64,000 nucleotides of DNA, taken from contig JAQFVV010012446.1 in the NCBI GenBank assembly GCA_028023455.1, forward strand, positions 5,707,501 through 5,771,500, in the 5' to 3' direction. The notes under the pieces were generated by a model. The model was not told the DNA's origin. It saw nothing but the letters and a program-made list of their open reading frames with translations, and did no database searches. Below, one piece after another: positions 32,726 to 43,757 of the stretch; position 1 is the stretch's first letter, and each line of letters begins with the position of its first letter. Both the position numbers and the translations under genes were made by a program. The DNA is from Epiperipatus broadwayi. Its lineage: Eukaryota; Onychophora; Udeonychophora; Euonychophora; Peripatidae.

Positions 32726-34199
32726 TTGATGAAAACCAGATCAAAAACAAAAAAAATGATGAATACAGAAAGCATAGAGGATCCTCCTGAGAAAGAAGAT
32801 AAACAAGAAGCTAAAGCAGATGAGGAATCAGAGAAAACAGGGGAGACGTCTACATTAGCCCAGTTATTGGAAATTATAAAAGCAGACCAAAAGAAAAGAG
32901 AAACAAAGAGAAGATAACCAAAAAAGAGACAAACAAAGAGAAGAAGATAACCAAAAAAGAGATAAACAAAGAGAAGAAGATAACCAAAAAAGAGACAAAC
33001 AAAGAAGAAGATAACCAAAAAAGAGATAAACAAAGAGAAGAAGATAACCAAAAAAGAGATAAACAAAGAGAAGAAGATATCAAACAGAGAGAAGAAGATA
33101 ACAAGCAAGCAATAGAAGTAAACCAAAGAATAGAAAAACAAATTATGGAAGCAGTGGAAAATCAGAATGAAAAGTTCAACCAGTTGATAAAGGAAATAAT
33201 TCAGTCTAAAAAATTGGATGAGGAGGAAACTTTGGAATTTCCAACCAAAGATATTTTAAAGGAATCACAAATTGAATATCCTATTACTGATGAAGCAAAA
33301 TTTGAGATTGTTAAAAAGGAAGAAATTGAAATTACAAAGGGTGATCTTGAAATTGTCAGTCTACCTTCAGGAAAACTTCTGATTGTGGAATATACCTCTA
33401 AAATTGAAAAGAAAGAAGCAGTATATACAGAAGCTGAAGCAAAAGAGTTTCAAATGGATGAAAATAAATCTAATAAAGCAAAATTAAAATCTTCTGATCT
33501 TCAAGAAGATGAAAAACATGAAAATGAACATAATCAAAAACTTAATTCTCATATAACTAAGGAACTGTCCAATATAGAAGAAAATGTTTCAGAAAAATTG
33601 TCTGATATATGCTATGAAATAGTAACAGAGATAGAGAAAGAAACCATAAATTGGAAAGAAAAGCGTGTTAGTCCTCAGCCATATATAAAAATTATAAACA
33701 AAAGCTTAATAAACTCAAATCAAAAATTGAGTACAGAAAAAAAAATATAAAGACAGTTATTAAAAATATAGTTGCTTACGCAGGAAAAGACACCAAAAAG
33801 GAATCTGAAAACTCGGGATTTATCAGTGTGAAAGAAATTAAGCAACAAGAAACCTTTACAAATACCAAAAAAATAATTACTATGGCAGAAGAACCATTTA
33901 AAAAGAAACTTTTATGTAAAAATGAAGTACCACCATGGAAGAGGAACAGGAGAAAATTCACAGATGGTGTTCATGGTCCATATTGGATGCGTATAATTAG
34001 AAGATCAAACAGTAACAAGGATCTCCAAAGAAAATACAGAAGTGAAGAAGCAAGACACCACAGTAATGTTAAACATGATAAATTTTCAACAAAAAGACAA
34101 TCCAGAAGTATGTCACCTCATAATACAAAAGAGGACTATAGGAGAACTGATCATGATCCTCAGTCTCCCAAACCAGGTTGCAGTTATAATTCAGAATAA
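32726..34199 (+). pseudogene. Broken Gag-like reading frame of the LTR element
   Basis: One long frame of roughly 490 codons is split in three by small indels in repetitive DNA: two 2-bp losses within the K/R/E/D/Q repeats (about 32893-32910 and 33003) and a slip in an A-run at 33738-33746. The start MMKTRSKTKK and the segment LAQLLEIIKADQKKR resemble N-termini of Ty3/Gypsy Gag proteins. A charged coiled-coil-like repeat (REEDNQKRDKQ, 11 residues) follows, then an acidic, lysine-rich middle, then a basic C-terminus with PPWKRNRRKF and YWMRIIRRSN, ending CSYNSE. No capsid homology motif or CCHC zinc knuckle is visible. It may encode a structural or RNA-binding protein unique to the element. 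Confidence 0.65.
32908..33100 (+). repeat. 33-bp coding tandem repeat
   Basis: About five units of AGAAGATAACCAAAAAAGAG plus ATAAACAAAGAG lie inside the Gag-like frame, each encoding an 11-residue charged repeat. Two of the three frame breaks fall in this array, consistent with slippage. Confidence 0.8.
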
Positions 34200-34776
34200 A
34201 ATAGAGATAGCTGATGGAAAAAGTTTGTGAGTGTGATGTAGTGATGCATGAACTTGTGTTTTTCATGTTGGGGTGGTGGATGATTGAGCGGAGCTGCTTG
34301 GATGCATTGTGTTATGATGCTCTGAAGTATATGCTCGGCACTATCCAGACCTGGATGTTGTGCTCCAAGAGTAGTCCAGCAGTGCGTATATATAGGTCTC
34401 ATGTATAGGCCTTGGTCTCATGAATAGGCCAAATGATAGCCCCTAAGACTCACAGAAGCTGAGCAGGGTTGGCTAAGTGCCAAATTGTGTTTTTTTTTTC
34501 TCTGGCTCCTACTCTTGGTTGGATGATGCTTCTAGGTACAAGAGAGGTAGTGCTTAAAAATGAGATATTTTCTCGTGACATCATGGGGCAGTGTGTACTG
34601 GTAGTTTGTGCTTGGCCATCTATTTGTCCCGGCATTGGAGGCTATAGTTCATGTATTCACTTTTCCAGCTCATCTTACCCATTCATCAGCACATCTAAAA
34701 CCAAGCAGTACTGAGAAATGATGTGTATAGTATATGGAATGAAATCGTACTTCCAGGCGATTTCATCCCAAAATTT
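34200..34776. other. Non-coding 3' part of the LTR element interior
   Basis: No protein motif is visible. At 34452-34515 a patch (GAAGCTGAGCAGGGTTGGCT, later CTTGGTTGGATGATG) resembles the internal promoter zone of 5S rRNA (AAGCTAAGCAGGGTCGG, CTTGGATGGGAGACC), possibly by chance. Confidence 0.4.
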
Positions 34777-34788
34777 GGTGAGGGGTAA
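34777..34788 (+). promoter_or_regulatory. Polypurine tract
   Basis: GGTGAGGGGTAA directly before the TG of the 3' LTR is the expected plus-strand priming site of an LTR retrotransposon. It is short and interrupted by T. Confidence 0.6.
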
Positions 34789-37147
34789 TGAAACAGATAT
34801 ACTGTTCCTCGTATATATATTCAAAAGATCCCCCCCCCCCATTTAAAAATGTCTAGCGTGATTCAGTCTAATTGGGAATGAAATAAAAAAAAAAGTTTAT
34901 CATTTAAAATTAAGAAGTAAATAAAAGCTGTGATTTGTTAAAAAAAAATTATATTTTTAATTTTGTGATTGATGGATTTGAATAAAGTGTTATGTTATCT
35001 TATTTTTTTTTTATCTGTCACAATAAAAAAAAAATTAATTATCCAATCATTAAAAAGAAAAAAAAAAGACACTTGGGCTAAACTGAAGCAGTAGGCAAAT
35101 TAGGCACGTCGTCGGAAGAAAAGAACTTTTTTTTTCTCTTGTCTTACACAGAGAGGCAGAACATATTAAATGTTTTTTTAAAAAAAGTGTATTACTTAAT
35201 TCTTTTGACACATTAAAATATAGCTTTAACAAAACGTGAAAATGGAAAAAGAAAGCTTTGCTAGAGGAATTATAATGATAATGGGGTAAATTAGCGGCTT
35301 CACTCTCTCCATGCTGTGCCATGACTTTCCCAAGATAATGCTAAATAGATGAAATAACCCGCCCTCTTTTTGAGTAAACTAGACTGCAAAACTGGAAGGT
35401 AATTATATTATAAAAATATTTAAACATCTTTATCACAAATTATAAATTGACATTATGAAATATCTACATAAAAATTATTTTTATAAAAATATTTAAACAT
35501 CTTTATCATATGTTATAAAGTGAAGTTATGAAACGGTTGCATAAATTTTGTTTTATAAAATATTAAAACATCTTTATCATACGTTATAAAGTGAAGTTAT
35601 GAAATAATTACATAGAATTTGTTTTATAAAATATTAGAACATGTTTATCATACGTTATAAAGTGAAGTTATGAAATAGCTATACACAAATTTATTTATAA
35701 AAATATTTGAACGTATTTACTATATGGATTAGAAATGCTTCAATTGCATATTACTTCTATCTGGGTAATGTAACAGAGTTTATGTGTATGAATATACCTT
35801 TATATTTGACTAAATTATAAATGCTTCAATTACCAAATGATAAATGCTCCACAAACCAAGAATTGCTGAGTTTAAATGTCTACCAATCAGTAATAATTCA
35901 TAAAATAATGAAATGCTGTATAAATCATAAATGCTTGACTGCTTCTAAGCTTCTTATCATAAATGAATTCAAAATGAACTATTGTTGAATTAGAATATTT
36001 CTAAGCTTCTTCTCATAAATGAATTCAAAATGAACTATTGTTGAATTAGAATATTTCCAAGCTTCTTCTCATAAATGAATTCAAAATGAACTATTGTTGA
36101 ATTAGAATGTTTCCAAGCTTCTTCTCATAAATGAATTCAAAATGAACTATTGTTGAATTAGAATGTTTCCAAGCTTCTTCTCATAAATGAATTCAAAATG
36201 AACTATTGTTGAATTAGAATGTTTCCAAGCTTCTTCTCATAAATGAATTCAAAATGAACTATTGTTGAATTAGAATATTTCCAAGCTTCTTCTCATAAAG
36301 GAATTCAAAAATGAACTATTGTTGAATTAGAATGTTTCCAAGCTTCTTCTCATAAAGGAATTCAAAAATGAACTATTGTTGAATTAGAATGTTTCCAAGC
36401 TTCTTCTCATAAATGAATTCAAAATGAACTATTGTTGAATTAGAATATTTCCAAGCTTCTTCTCATAAAGGAATTCAAAAATGAACTATTGTTGAATTAG
36501 AATGTTTCCAAGCTTCTTCTCATAAATGAATTCAAAATGAACTATTGTTGAATTAGAATATTTCCAAGCTTCTTCTCATAAAGGAATTCAAAAATGAACT
36601 ATTGTTGAATTAGACTGTTTCCAAACTTCTACTCATAAATGAATTTGTAAATGAACTATTGATAAAAAAAAAAAACTGCTTCTAACTCTTTCATAAGTAA
36701 AATGAAAATGAGTTATCATGTGGATAGAAATGAACTTCGTTAGAAATTGCAAATTAATTGTTATTTAATAAAATTTTTGTTACTAAAAATTAAATTGGTT
36801 ATCCAGTTGTCCAATTCTGTTTTGTTTTATTGCATCACTCATCAGTTATAGCACTTGTTCATGAGAATCTCATGCCTTCTGAGCTACGTCTGGCATAACT
36901 AGACCTAGGCAAGTCAGGTTGTAGTGAGACGGAACTCTAATGGCGCTGTTTGGAAAACCAAACAGAGAAATGTTTAGATGCTTCCAGTCTCTATGGTACT
37001 ACATCCTCTGATGAGCAGGAAATATTGTTGTAGGGGGCGTTAACATCTGCATTAGGAATGCCAATTGATAGTTCCTTCCTGCAGCATGCTCATCAGAAAA
37101 TTGTTACAACTGATGTAATAAAAGGGTTGTATGGGGGTCCGGTTACA
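34789..37147 (+). repeat. 3' LTR (2359 bp)
   Basis: It is the same as the 5' LTR in order and text, with the 72-bp array at 35402-35697 and AATAAA at 37117-37122. Differences noticed outside the minisatellite are TACACAAATT for TACGCAAATT, CAAACAGAG for CAAACATAG, CTTCTACTC for CTTCTTCTC, and several homopolymer lengths. Confidence 0.9.
35947..36662 (+). repeat. 56-bp minisatellite in 3' LTR, about 13 units
   Basis: The same unit and same first and last degenerate units as in the 5' LTR, but ten fewer units. Because both LTRs are copied from one template at insertion, the length difference arose during reverse transcription or afterwards. Confidence 0.95.
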
Positions 37148-37153
37148 ATATAT

Positions 37154-39480
37154 ATATAAGATGTTGAGTTCTTTGCAAAGATCTTTCACTCATCTTGTTC
37201 ATATGCTGTCTGTGCTTAATGAATCAAGAGAAATGACTGAGCAAACAGCATTCCACCAAATATTCACAAATTTATAAAAGGTGATGTAATAGGATTGAGC
37301 TTAACATCGTGTCAAGATCTAAGTTTACTACCTAATATGCCTCAAATCACGATCCTTTTCTCAGATGTTCATTCAGGAAAGCACTCAAACAATAAAAGAA
37401 TTACGATGCATTAAACAGGCTTTATGTGAAATCCAAAGCAATTTTTACAGATATTATTGCAACCTCTTCAGTAGATTTAAGATCAACTATGGTAGTGACT
37501 TCAGGCATAGAATTTGATAACCTTTGATTTTAATCAAAGCTGTGGACAAACAAACCATAACTACATAGTATGCCATGGTATATATAAACTGGACAATCCA
37601 ATTTATGTATACCATTGGCAAAAGAGAATGACTTGTGATAGAATAATTTATTTTCTTCTGTCATACATTTCTTTATAAATATTTGGAAATATTTAGTCCT
37701 GCAAAAAATCCACATGCTAAATAAATCAACAAATAGAACAAAATGCCCATTGGATTTTTCCAATGATCATTTATTTTAGAGAGAGGAAATTAAAAGTATT
37801 ATTCTTTCAAATAATAACTACAGTTTAGATATTAACATAACTGATAGTTTTTGTATGTCATATTAGAAATATAACATTAAATTTAATAAATGAAAGATAT
37901 TTGAGATTTAATATATGCCTAGATCACCTGAAGGGTTTAGTTCAGTTGAAACTCAATCATTAGCAGGAGGTTTGCATTTTACAATGTTTTTGGAAAAGGT
38001 TCCTCTCAGAGTAAAAAGGAGATTTAACATTAATATAACCTATATTCATAAGCATAAGCTGACAAGTTAATACAATAAATTTCTACATCTTATGTATTTT
38101 TATATTGTTAGTTCCATTTGTTTATTGCAAATGCTTTCATATGGTTAGTAATTCACATTGGTAATTGTTTACTGTTAGGTCTGAGGCTTACCTTCATTTG
38201 GCAAGGTGTTCTAGATTGCACATAACCACTGCTATTATTTATATTAAACATTTATTTGTCCATATATTCTAATGTATCCACACCAGTTATCTAGTACAGA
38301 GAATGTTTTCTTGGAATAATTTTATTTTAAACCATTAATTTCATTTTATTATGTATTTATTAACTGTACATAAGGACAATCCTTTGACCTTTCATTTGTA
38401 TGCCTTACGTAAATTTTGTAATAAAAATTTTAATATGTAAGTTAAATACTAAATCTAATCTGTAATTAAAAAAAATTCTTCATTTAAAAATGTAGAAAGA
38501 AATTACAGTTTTTCGTGATTTTTAAGATCTATTATTTTGACTCTGTAAGATATCAGTAGTTTAACATACAAGATCCTGTCTTTTACAGATTACTGAAGTT
38601 AGTATCTGTTTTTATATCAAGAATATTGTCAAGGAAGGAAATCTTTTGTTGCATCTAAAAGGAAAATTAAATGTTGATAGGGAAATAAAATTGTTAAAAC
38701 CTGAAATTTTTACCGTTGTAATTGTTAAACAATAATTAGAAAACAATAAATTTCTTAAGATCTAAATTGTTTTATGTCGTTTATTTTATTAAACGCTCAC
38801 TTATTTACATTATTAAGCAAGTAAAAAAAAAAAATGTGATGAATGTGTGTGTGAGCAGTCAGACATGGTAAATATAGCTCATATCATTGTCTAGGAATCT
38901 GTCATTAAAATTATCTCAGCCTGTGTCGTTATTCCATTTATTATAAAAGAATGAAAATTTCTTTACAATTGATCAATTTGAGATGAATATTATTTTTTTA
39001 TTTTTTGATCCAATAGCGTTTAATTACAATATTCCCCTTGATTCTGTGACCTCCATATCAGCACCATCAGTTACCTGTGATTTAAAAAAAAAAAAAAAAT
39101 CACTTTAATTTTATTTAAACTGCAAAGCAACAATCAATGGTCAATTATAGGATGCACATTAAAATAATAATAATAACAAAAAAAAAGAAGGTATTGAATA
39201 AAACGTAAAGGTATGGAGAAAAGGAAAATAATTGTGAAACAAGATATGACAAACGATTGAGCAATGGGATCGTAAATTTGTATTTTAGTTTTAGGGCTTT
39301 GCAGAATTGATTAAAATCAAGATGGAAGATATTGTTATTCTTATTATTCGTGAAATCCCTCTATAAAATATGAGAGAGAACCTAAGAGCATTTGAATGAC
39401 AAGGGAGTTAGATTTAAACTCTATGTGATTTAATATATTAAATTGTTTTTCTCTTCACTAGTGAAAATTGTAATTATAAA
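37154..39480. other. Unannotated stretch
   Basis: No convincing gene or repeat. A segment near 37280-37430 stays open for about 30 codons but resembles no family recognised here. Confidence 0.4.
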
Positions 39481-39617
39481 TACTATATGCGACTTTTTTC
39501 GCATGCGTTAGTGAAGCTATAATTATACTTAAAATAATGTGTAAATAGGTCTGCTTACCGCTTTCGAGATTTAATGTTCGAATCTCATATTCATAGCTTT
39601 GTGAATGAATACTGTTG

Positions 39618-40075
39618 TTATTTATTGTACACAACATATGCAAATGAGTTTGAATATTTAATTAGTCCATTGTTTAGAGAGAGCAAAGCATGCCTCTCTT
39701 CTATTAATGGCATGGGATCATTTGCAATGTAAAAAGCCTCTTTAACTTTTCTTTTGATATCACTCTTCTCTGTACAAACTATTTGGGCAGAACTAGGTTC
39801 AAATACATGGCCTGTAGCTGCTTGGTGGTCCCAGAATACTGATGTTCCTTCATTTTTATTTTTAACCCTGTTGTATACATACCTGTGTTGGTAAATTCTC
39901 GTATTAAGGTTAGCCTGAGTCTCACCGTAGTAAGATGCCTGGCAGCCTAATTGAGGGCATGCCATTTTATAGACCACATGAGGGGCTTGATCTTTTTCTG
40001 TTGTATCTTTGGAATTATTTATTAGTCGGTTAGTATTGGGAGGTGTTTTGAAGCTAAATTTGAAATTGATCTAAT
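39618..40075 (-). pseudogene. Penelope-like element GIY-YIG endonuclease fragment
   Basis: The minus-strand frame reads FKTPPNTNRLINNS, then VVYKMACPQLGCQASYYGET, QANLNTRIYQH, later TGHVFEPSSAQIV and LIEERHALLSLNNG. This is the linker and GIY-YIG nuclease of Penelope-like retroelements, which nick target DNA for priming. The pattern VYK-x2-C, YYGET (for YIG-ET), R-x2-QH and a late E fits the catalytic fold. The reverse transcriptase part is missing, so this is a 5'-truncated copy of about 150 codons. Its 3' flank (39.45-39.62 kb) resembles the arms of the 14.8-15.3 kb palindrome. Confidence 0.75.
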
Positions 40076-40104
40076 ATAGTATTGAGAGGATTGGAGGATA
40101 TATT

Positions 40105-40760
40105 TGAAAGTAAATATGACATAATTGTAAAATTAGAGCTGATCTTGTATAAATATGTAATGTCTGATTTTTCTTCTTTGTATCAATGAAATCTTAAAAC
40201 TGTTAATAAAATGATTATAGAGTATTTAGTAAATACAGGTTGGATTTTTTGAATATCTTTTTTAGTATGAAGATTCCAGATAACTGAGCCAAATTCTAAG
40301 ATGGGGGGGGGGGTCAACAAGAGGAAAAGTTTATATTTGACTCATGAAACATTTTACCTTATCTATGTACAGGCCCCATTATTTTAAATGCTCTATTAAC
40401 TATAGTATTAACAAAAAGGTGGAAGCGGTATTACTGGAAAAAGCAATTCCAAGATTTTAAAATCATAAATAGAATAAGGGAACTGTAAAATTTCAGATTT
40501 TTTTGAGTAGGAGACCATGTATTAAAATTAATTATATCCTAAACTGTACAGTCATCAGCATAACAAAGAAGGTGAGAATATCTCATACTAACCCTAAGAT
40601 CATTAATGTATACATATATTGAACAACAATGGGACCAGAATGCTACTGTGGATACTAGAATGAAGATATATTATCATTCTATTTAACTAAAGCAGTTCTG
40701 GAATATATGAATGACTCAAACCATTTGTCTAATGATTTTGAAATGCCTAAATTATACAAA
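40105..40760 (-). pseudogene. LINE reverse transcriptase relic (Jockey/CR1/I-like)
   Basis: On the minus strand, through several frameshifts, one reads VPLLFNIC-INDLRVSMRYS, LLCYADDCTV (the YADD active-site box), then further on PILEFGSVIWNLHTKKDIQK, the conserved box after the thumb in Jockey, CR1 and I-type LINEs. Stops and a long G-run interrupt it. It lies directly upstream of the Penelope fragment in the same orientation, but the motifs belong to different element classes, so the two are neighbours or nested, not one gene. Confidence 0.7.
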
Positions 40761-41494
40761 TAACAAATAAAAAAAATAAGAATTAACAGTAAGAAAAATT
40801 TAATGTTTCATACGTTAACTTACAGTGTGTGTGCATTCACAGTGATATCTGTGCGTGTTATGTGCTTTCAATATATTTCCACTATATTATATATGATATA
40901 GTTTACTAATATCCACCAATTTTGCAAGCATAAAAATTAAAACTAAACGCATCAATATATTGAATAATCATGAAAAAGAACATGGATATAGTTTGGATAC
41001 AGGTATTGTTGAAAGGGTATGTGATGAAAGAAATGATGTAAAGAGAAATTTTCAAGCAAAATAGCATGGACGTTTGCATAAAATGATCATATGATAATCC
41101 AGAGCGCTAATAGCATTTAAATAAATAAACAACAGGGCTTTTAAATATTATTTAACAGTGATTTTATTATAATGTTAATTGATTAATTGCTATTAATTCA
41201 TACAGCTTTACGTTATAAGTGTGTTAGCACTATTTAATATTATTATAACGTTATTAAAATAAATATTAAAATATAAACTCTAGTGTCTTTGTATTATATA
41301 TTCAATTTATGCTTGAAATATTAAAGTGCTATATGTGTTTCTATTCCTCTACGGTTAACTGATTCTACGGTTAACTGAGAATATTAATAAAAATAAAAAG
41401 TGTACATTTAATTATTCAGTTCTGTACTTTATAAATATTAAATAATCTCAATATTACTATATATTCTGTTAAATTCATATAAACAGCTATGCAA
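40761..41494. other. Unannotated stretch
   Basis: AT-rich; nothing recognised. Confidence 0.4.
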
Positions 41495-41580
41495 TAAAAA
41501 AGACAAATGACCCCCTAAGATGCATTTTGTGCTAAAACCAGCACTCGTCAGTTGGTCCAGGTCACTATCCTTCATATACA
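41495..41580 (-). mobile_element. HH-A fragment with damaged hammerhead
   Basis: On the minus strand CTGACGA (allowed at the variable position) and stem II GUGCU/AGCAC with a GGUUUU loop are present, but AAAA replaces GAAA, which should abolish cleavage. Only about 85 bp of the family remain. Confidence 0.55.
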
Positions 41581-41639
41581 TCTTTATTATATGAAAAATA
41601 TTTATATTAAATAATTACATTTTGAATTACAAGTATCAA

Positions 41640-41755
41640 ATTAACTCAACCCACATCTTTGACACCATTCACTTTAGATAAATATAGTAATAACTATTAT
41701 TAATCATTTTCTAAACTAGAGATTATCTCTAGCACAAATATAATCTTTGTACAAA
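41640..41755 (+). repeat. Family F3 repeat, single arm
   Basis: Matches 6598-6712 (TAAACTAGAGATTATCTCTA, CAAATATAATCTTTG for CAGATGTAAACTTT). Non-coding. Confidence 0.5.
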
Positions 41756-42055
41756 TGAAAAGATAAAATTTTACATATTATATTTAAAAAACATTGTTAT
41801 GGATATATTATTAGGAGTGGGAAATATTAATTTCTTTAAATTTTTTTTTTTTGATCATAAAATTAGTGGATCTAGCATAAGATGAAGATAAAAGGAAGTA
41901 AACAATTCAAAATACAGCAAAACTTTCCATATAGTAGTGCCATCTTGTGCTAACAAGAGCAATCAATGGATGCCAGAAGGCTTGTGCATAAAATCCCTAT
42001 CTAGTGCCTACTCATCCAATATCCCCAGACTAGTTTCTGGCTTGTGCAGTGCTCT

Positions 42056-42120
42056 CAGATCCAAGGCTCCTCACTGATGAAGGCCACAAGCCAGAAACTA
42101 GTCTGGGGATATTGGATGAG
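42056..42120 (+). ncRNA. Hammerhead ribozyme type I, HH-B copy A
   Basis: CTGATGA at 42074-42080 and GAAA at 42094-42097. Stem II is GGC-CACAA-GCC with an A-A pair at its base. Stem III is minimal (AC-UA-GU), and the cleavage triplet GUC ends at 42103. Stem I pairs UCCUCA with UGGGGA and, beyond an internal loop (AAGGC against UAUU), AUCC with GGAU. All core positions are canonical. The internal loop in stem I facing the stem II loop is typical of natural hammerheads. Confidence 0.8.
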
Positions 42121-42520
42121 TAGGCACTAGATAGGGATTTTATGCACAAGCCTTCTGGCATCCATTGATTGCTCTTGTTAGACAAGATGGCACTACTATA
42201 TGGAGAGTTTTGCTGTATTTTGAATTGTTTAATAACAATTATTGTGCTAGTATGAGATAGTGATCATGTGATGTTTAGTGGTTTAACACCAATCCTGCCT
42301 AATAGGATAGTGGTGGCTATGGTTGTTAAAGAGCCAAAGACACCAAAATGTATGGGTACTGAATTGAATTCAGACCCATATGACTATATAAGCTATTGAG
42401 CTTGGGTTGAAAATATTAATAGTGTTTTCAATTTCATTCTCATAGTTTTGTAGTTAAATAGAGTTAAAAGGTGAGTGCTGGAGGGTTGCATTAGATCCTA
42501 AGATCTAGGTGCAGTGCTCT

Positions 42521-42585
42521 CAGATCCAAGGCTCCTCACTGATGAAGGCCACAAGCCAGAAACTAGTCTGGGGATATTGGATGAG
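42521..42585 (+). ncRNA. Hammerhead ribozyme type I, HH-B copy B
   Basis: Same sequence and fold as copy A, 465 bp downstream: CTGATGA at 42539-42545, GAAA at 42559-42562, cleavage triplet ending at 42568. Two intact ribozymes in direct order are what is needed to release a unit-length RNA. Confidence 0.8.
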
Positions 42586-42747
42586 TAGGCACTAGATAGG
42601 GATTTTATGCACAAGCCTTCTGGCATCCATTGATTGCTCTTGTTAGCACAAGATGGCACTACTATACGGAGAGTTTTGCTGTATTTTGAATTGTTTAATA
42701 ACAATTATTGTGCTAGTATGAGATAGTGATCATGTGATAAAAGGAAG

Positions 42748-43477
42748 ACCGAGGCTTGCCAATAAAAAAGAACCTTGTGGTATTAGGACACCATGTCAGC
42801 TACGTGCATGATCTTATATTTGAACCTGAATCAGATGAATTTGGGGAAATTTTTCTGGTCACAAGCAGCAATATGACTTTTTTTTTTTTCGGATTATTAA
42901 TCAATAATCAACCCAAATTAGTCATCTGCTAACTGAATATTTAGCTATTCACTGTTAATAGATGGACAAATGAATATTGATACTTTAATTGCAGAAACAA
43001 AAATATGATTGCAAATATGTTATGGTGCCTACAAGGCACCATTTCATAGTTTTCCTTTCTATATTTCAAACTCCCAGTCCCAATAACTAAATGAAAGAAA
43101 GTTCTTTTGGATGTCAAAAACATGGTTTGTATTTCAGGATTCTGAGATTGGCGATTAAAAAACACTTGCTGTTACTTGATACAGATTACATTCTATACTC
43201 AAGATTCATCGAAGCATCATGCATTACAATTTTAAGATGTAATATTATTTGAAAGATAAATGATATGTCATTTTGAAAAGTGAAAAGTACTTAAACTTTT
43301 TAAGATACCTGTTAATAAAGTGAACTGCTATTGATAGATTTCTTAATCTTCTTCATTAGTTATACGGCTCGTCAAAACCAGCCTTTCTTCTTTGGTCAAC
43401 TTATTCCTTTCTCTGTGCTTAAAATATGCTTAGATTCTCCCTTTTTTGTTCATCTTATACACTGTTTTAATAGTTAA
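42748..43477. other. Unannotated stretch
   Basis: No gene or repeat recognised. Confidence 0.4.
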
Positions 43478-43757
43478 TGTTCTATATAGTTTAGTGCAGT
43501 GGCAGAATATCAGACTCAATCATAAGGGCCTTGGATCGATTTCAGTTCTGGCCCTTTTGGCACCCAAATCTCTTATGAAATCCTGAGCAATAAGGGTCAC
43601 TTGATTATTTATTGTTATCCTATATGGTTTAGTACAGTGGTGAAGTATCAGACTCTCAAGCATAAGGGCCTTGGATTGATTCCAGTTCTGGCCCTTCTGA
43701 TACCCAAACTTCTTATGAAATCCTGAGTAATAAAACCATTTGGTTATTTATCATAGT
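43478..43757 (+). mobile_element. SINE family S2, two tandem copies
   Basis: Two units of about 135 bp in direct order share TTTAGTRCAGTGG (A-box-like), AGACTC, CATAAGGGCCTTGGATYGAT (B-box-like), CAGTTCTGGCCCTT and TTATGAAATCCTGAG. Relatives are at 46283-46410, 48975-49110 and 55700-55815. They look like tRNA-derived SINEs. The tandem pair may be a dimeric transcript or a local duplication. Confidence 0.6.

Larger units (their letters stand above)
29488..37147 (+). mobile_element. Young non-autonomous LTR retrotransposon
   Basis: Complete 7.66-kb element: 5' LTR, tRNA-Lys primer binding site, one broken open frame, purine-rich tract, 3' LTR. LTRs begin TG and end CA. The flanks are (AT)n, giving ATAT or ATATAT on both sides, compatible with a 4-6 bp duplication but uninformative. 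The internal part is only 2.4 kb with no protease, reverse transcriptase, RNase H or integrase, so it must borrow them. Outside the minisatellite, only about three substitutions were noticed between the LTRs, so insertion is recent. The superfamily cannot be fixed without pol; the gag-like start suggests a Ty3/Gypsy relative. Confidence 0.9.
41899..42735 (+). mobile_element. HH-B retrozyme-like insertion with two hammerheads
   Basis: An 837-bp insertion between perfect 12-bp direct repeats GATAAAAGGAAG (41887-41898 and 42736-42747). Structure from left: a 148-bp inverted arm (41899-42046), a 38-base loop, then a partial unit with hammerhead A, then a full unit with hammerhead B. The two direct copies (about 42049-42258 and 42515-42735) are almost identical. 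Cleavage at both ribozymes would release a 465-nt RNA (42104-42568). It has no protein frame. Animal retrozymes and Penelope-associated hammerhead repeats have this layout: small, non-coding, tandem, with target duplications. The left inverted arm is additional. Confidence 0.8.

Noticed and set aside
32713-33141. Minus-strand open frames opposite the LTR-element coding repeats
   Set aside because: They are antisense shadows of the K/R/E/D/Q-rich tandem repeat, with a low-complexity F/L/S product.
39550-39600. Possible hammerhead in the tail of the Penelope fragment
   Set aside because: A GAG...CTCGAAA half is visible but the CTGATGA half reads AATATGA, so the core is not met in this copy.
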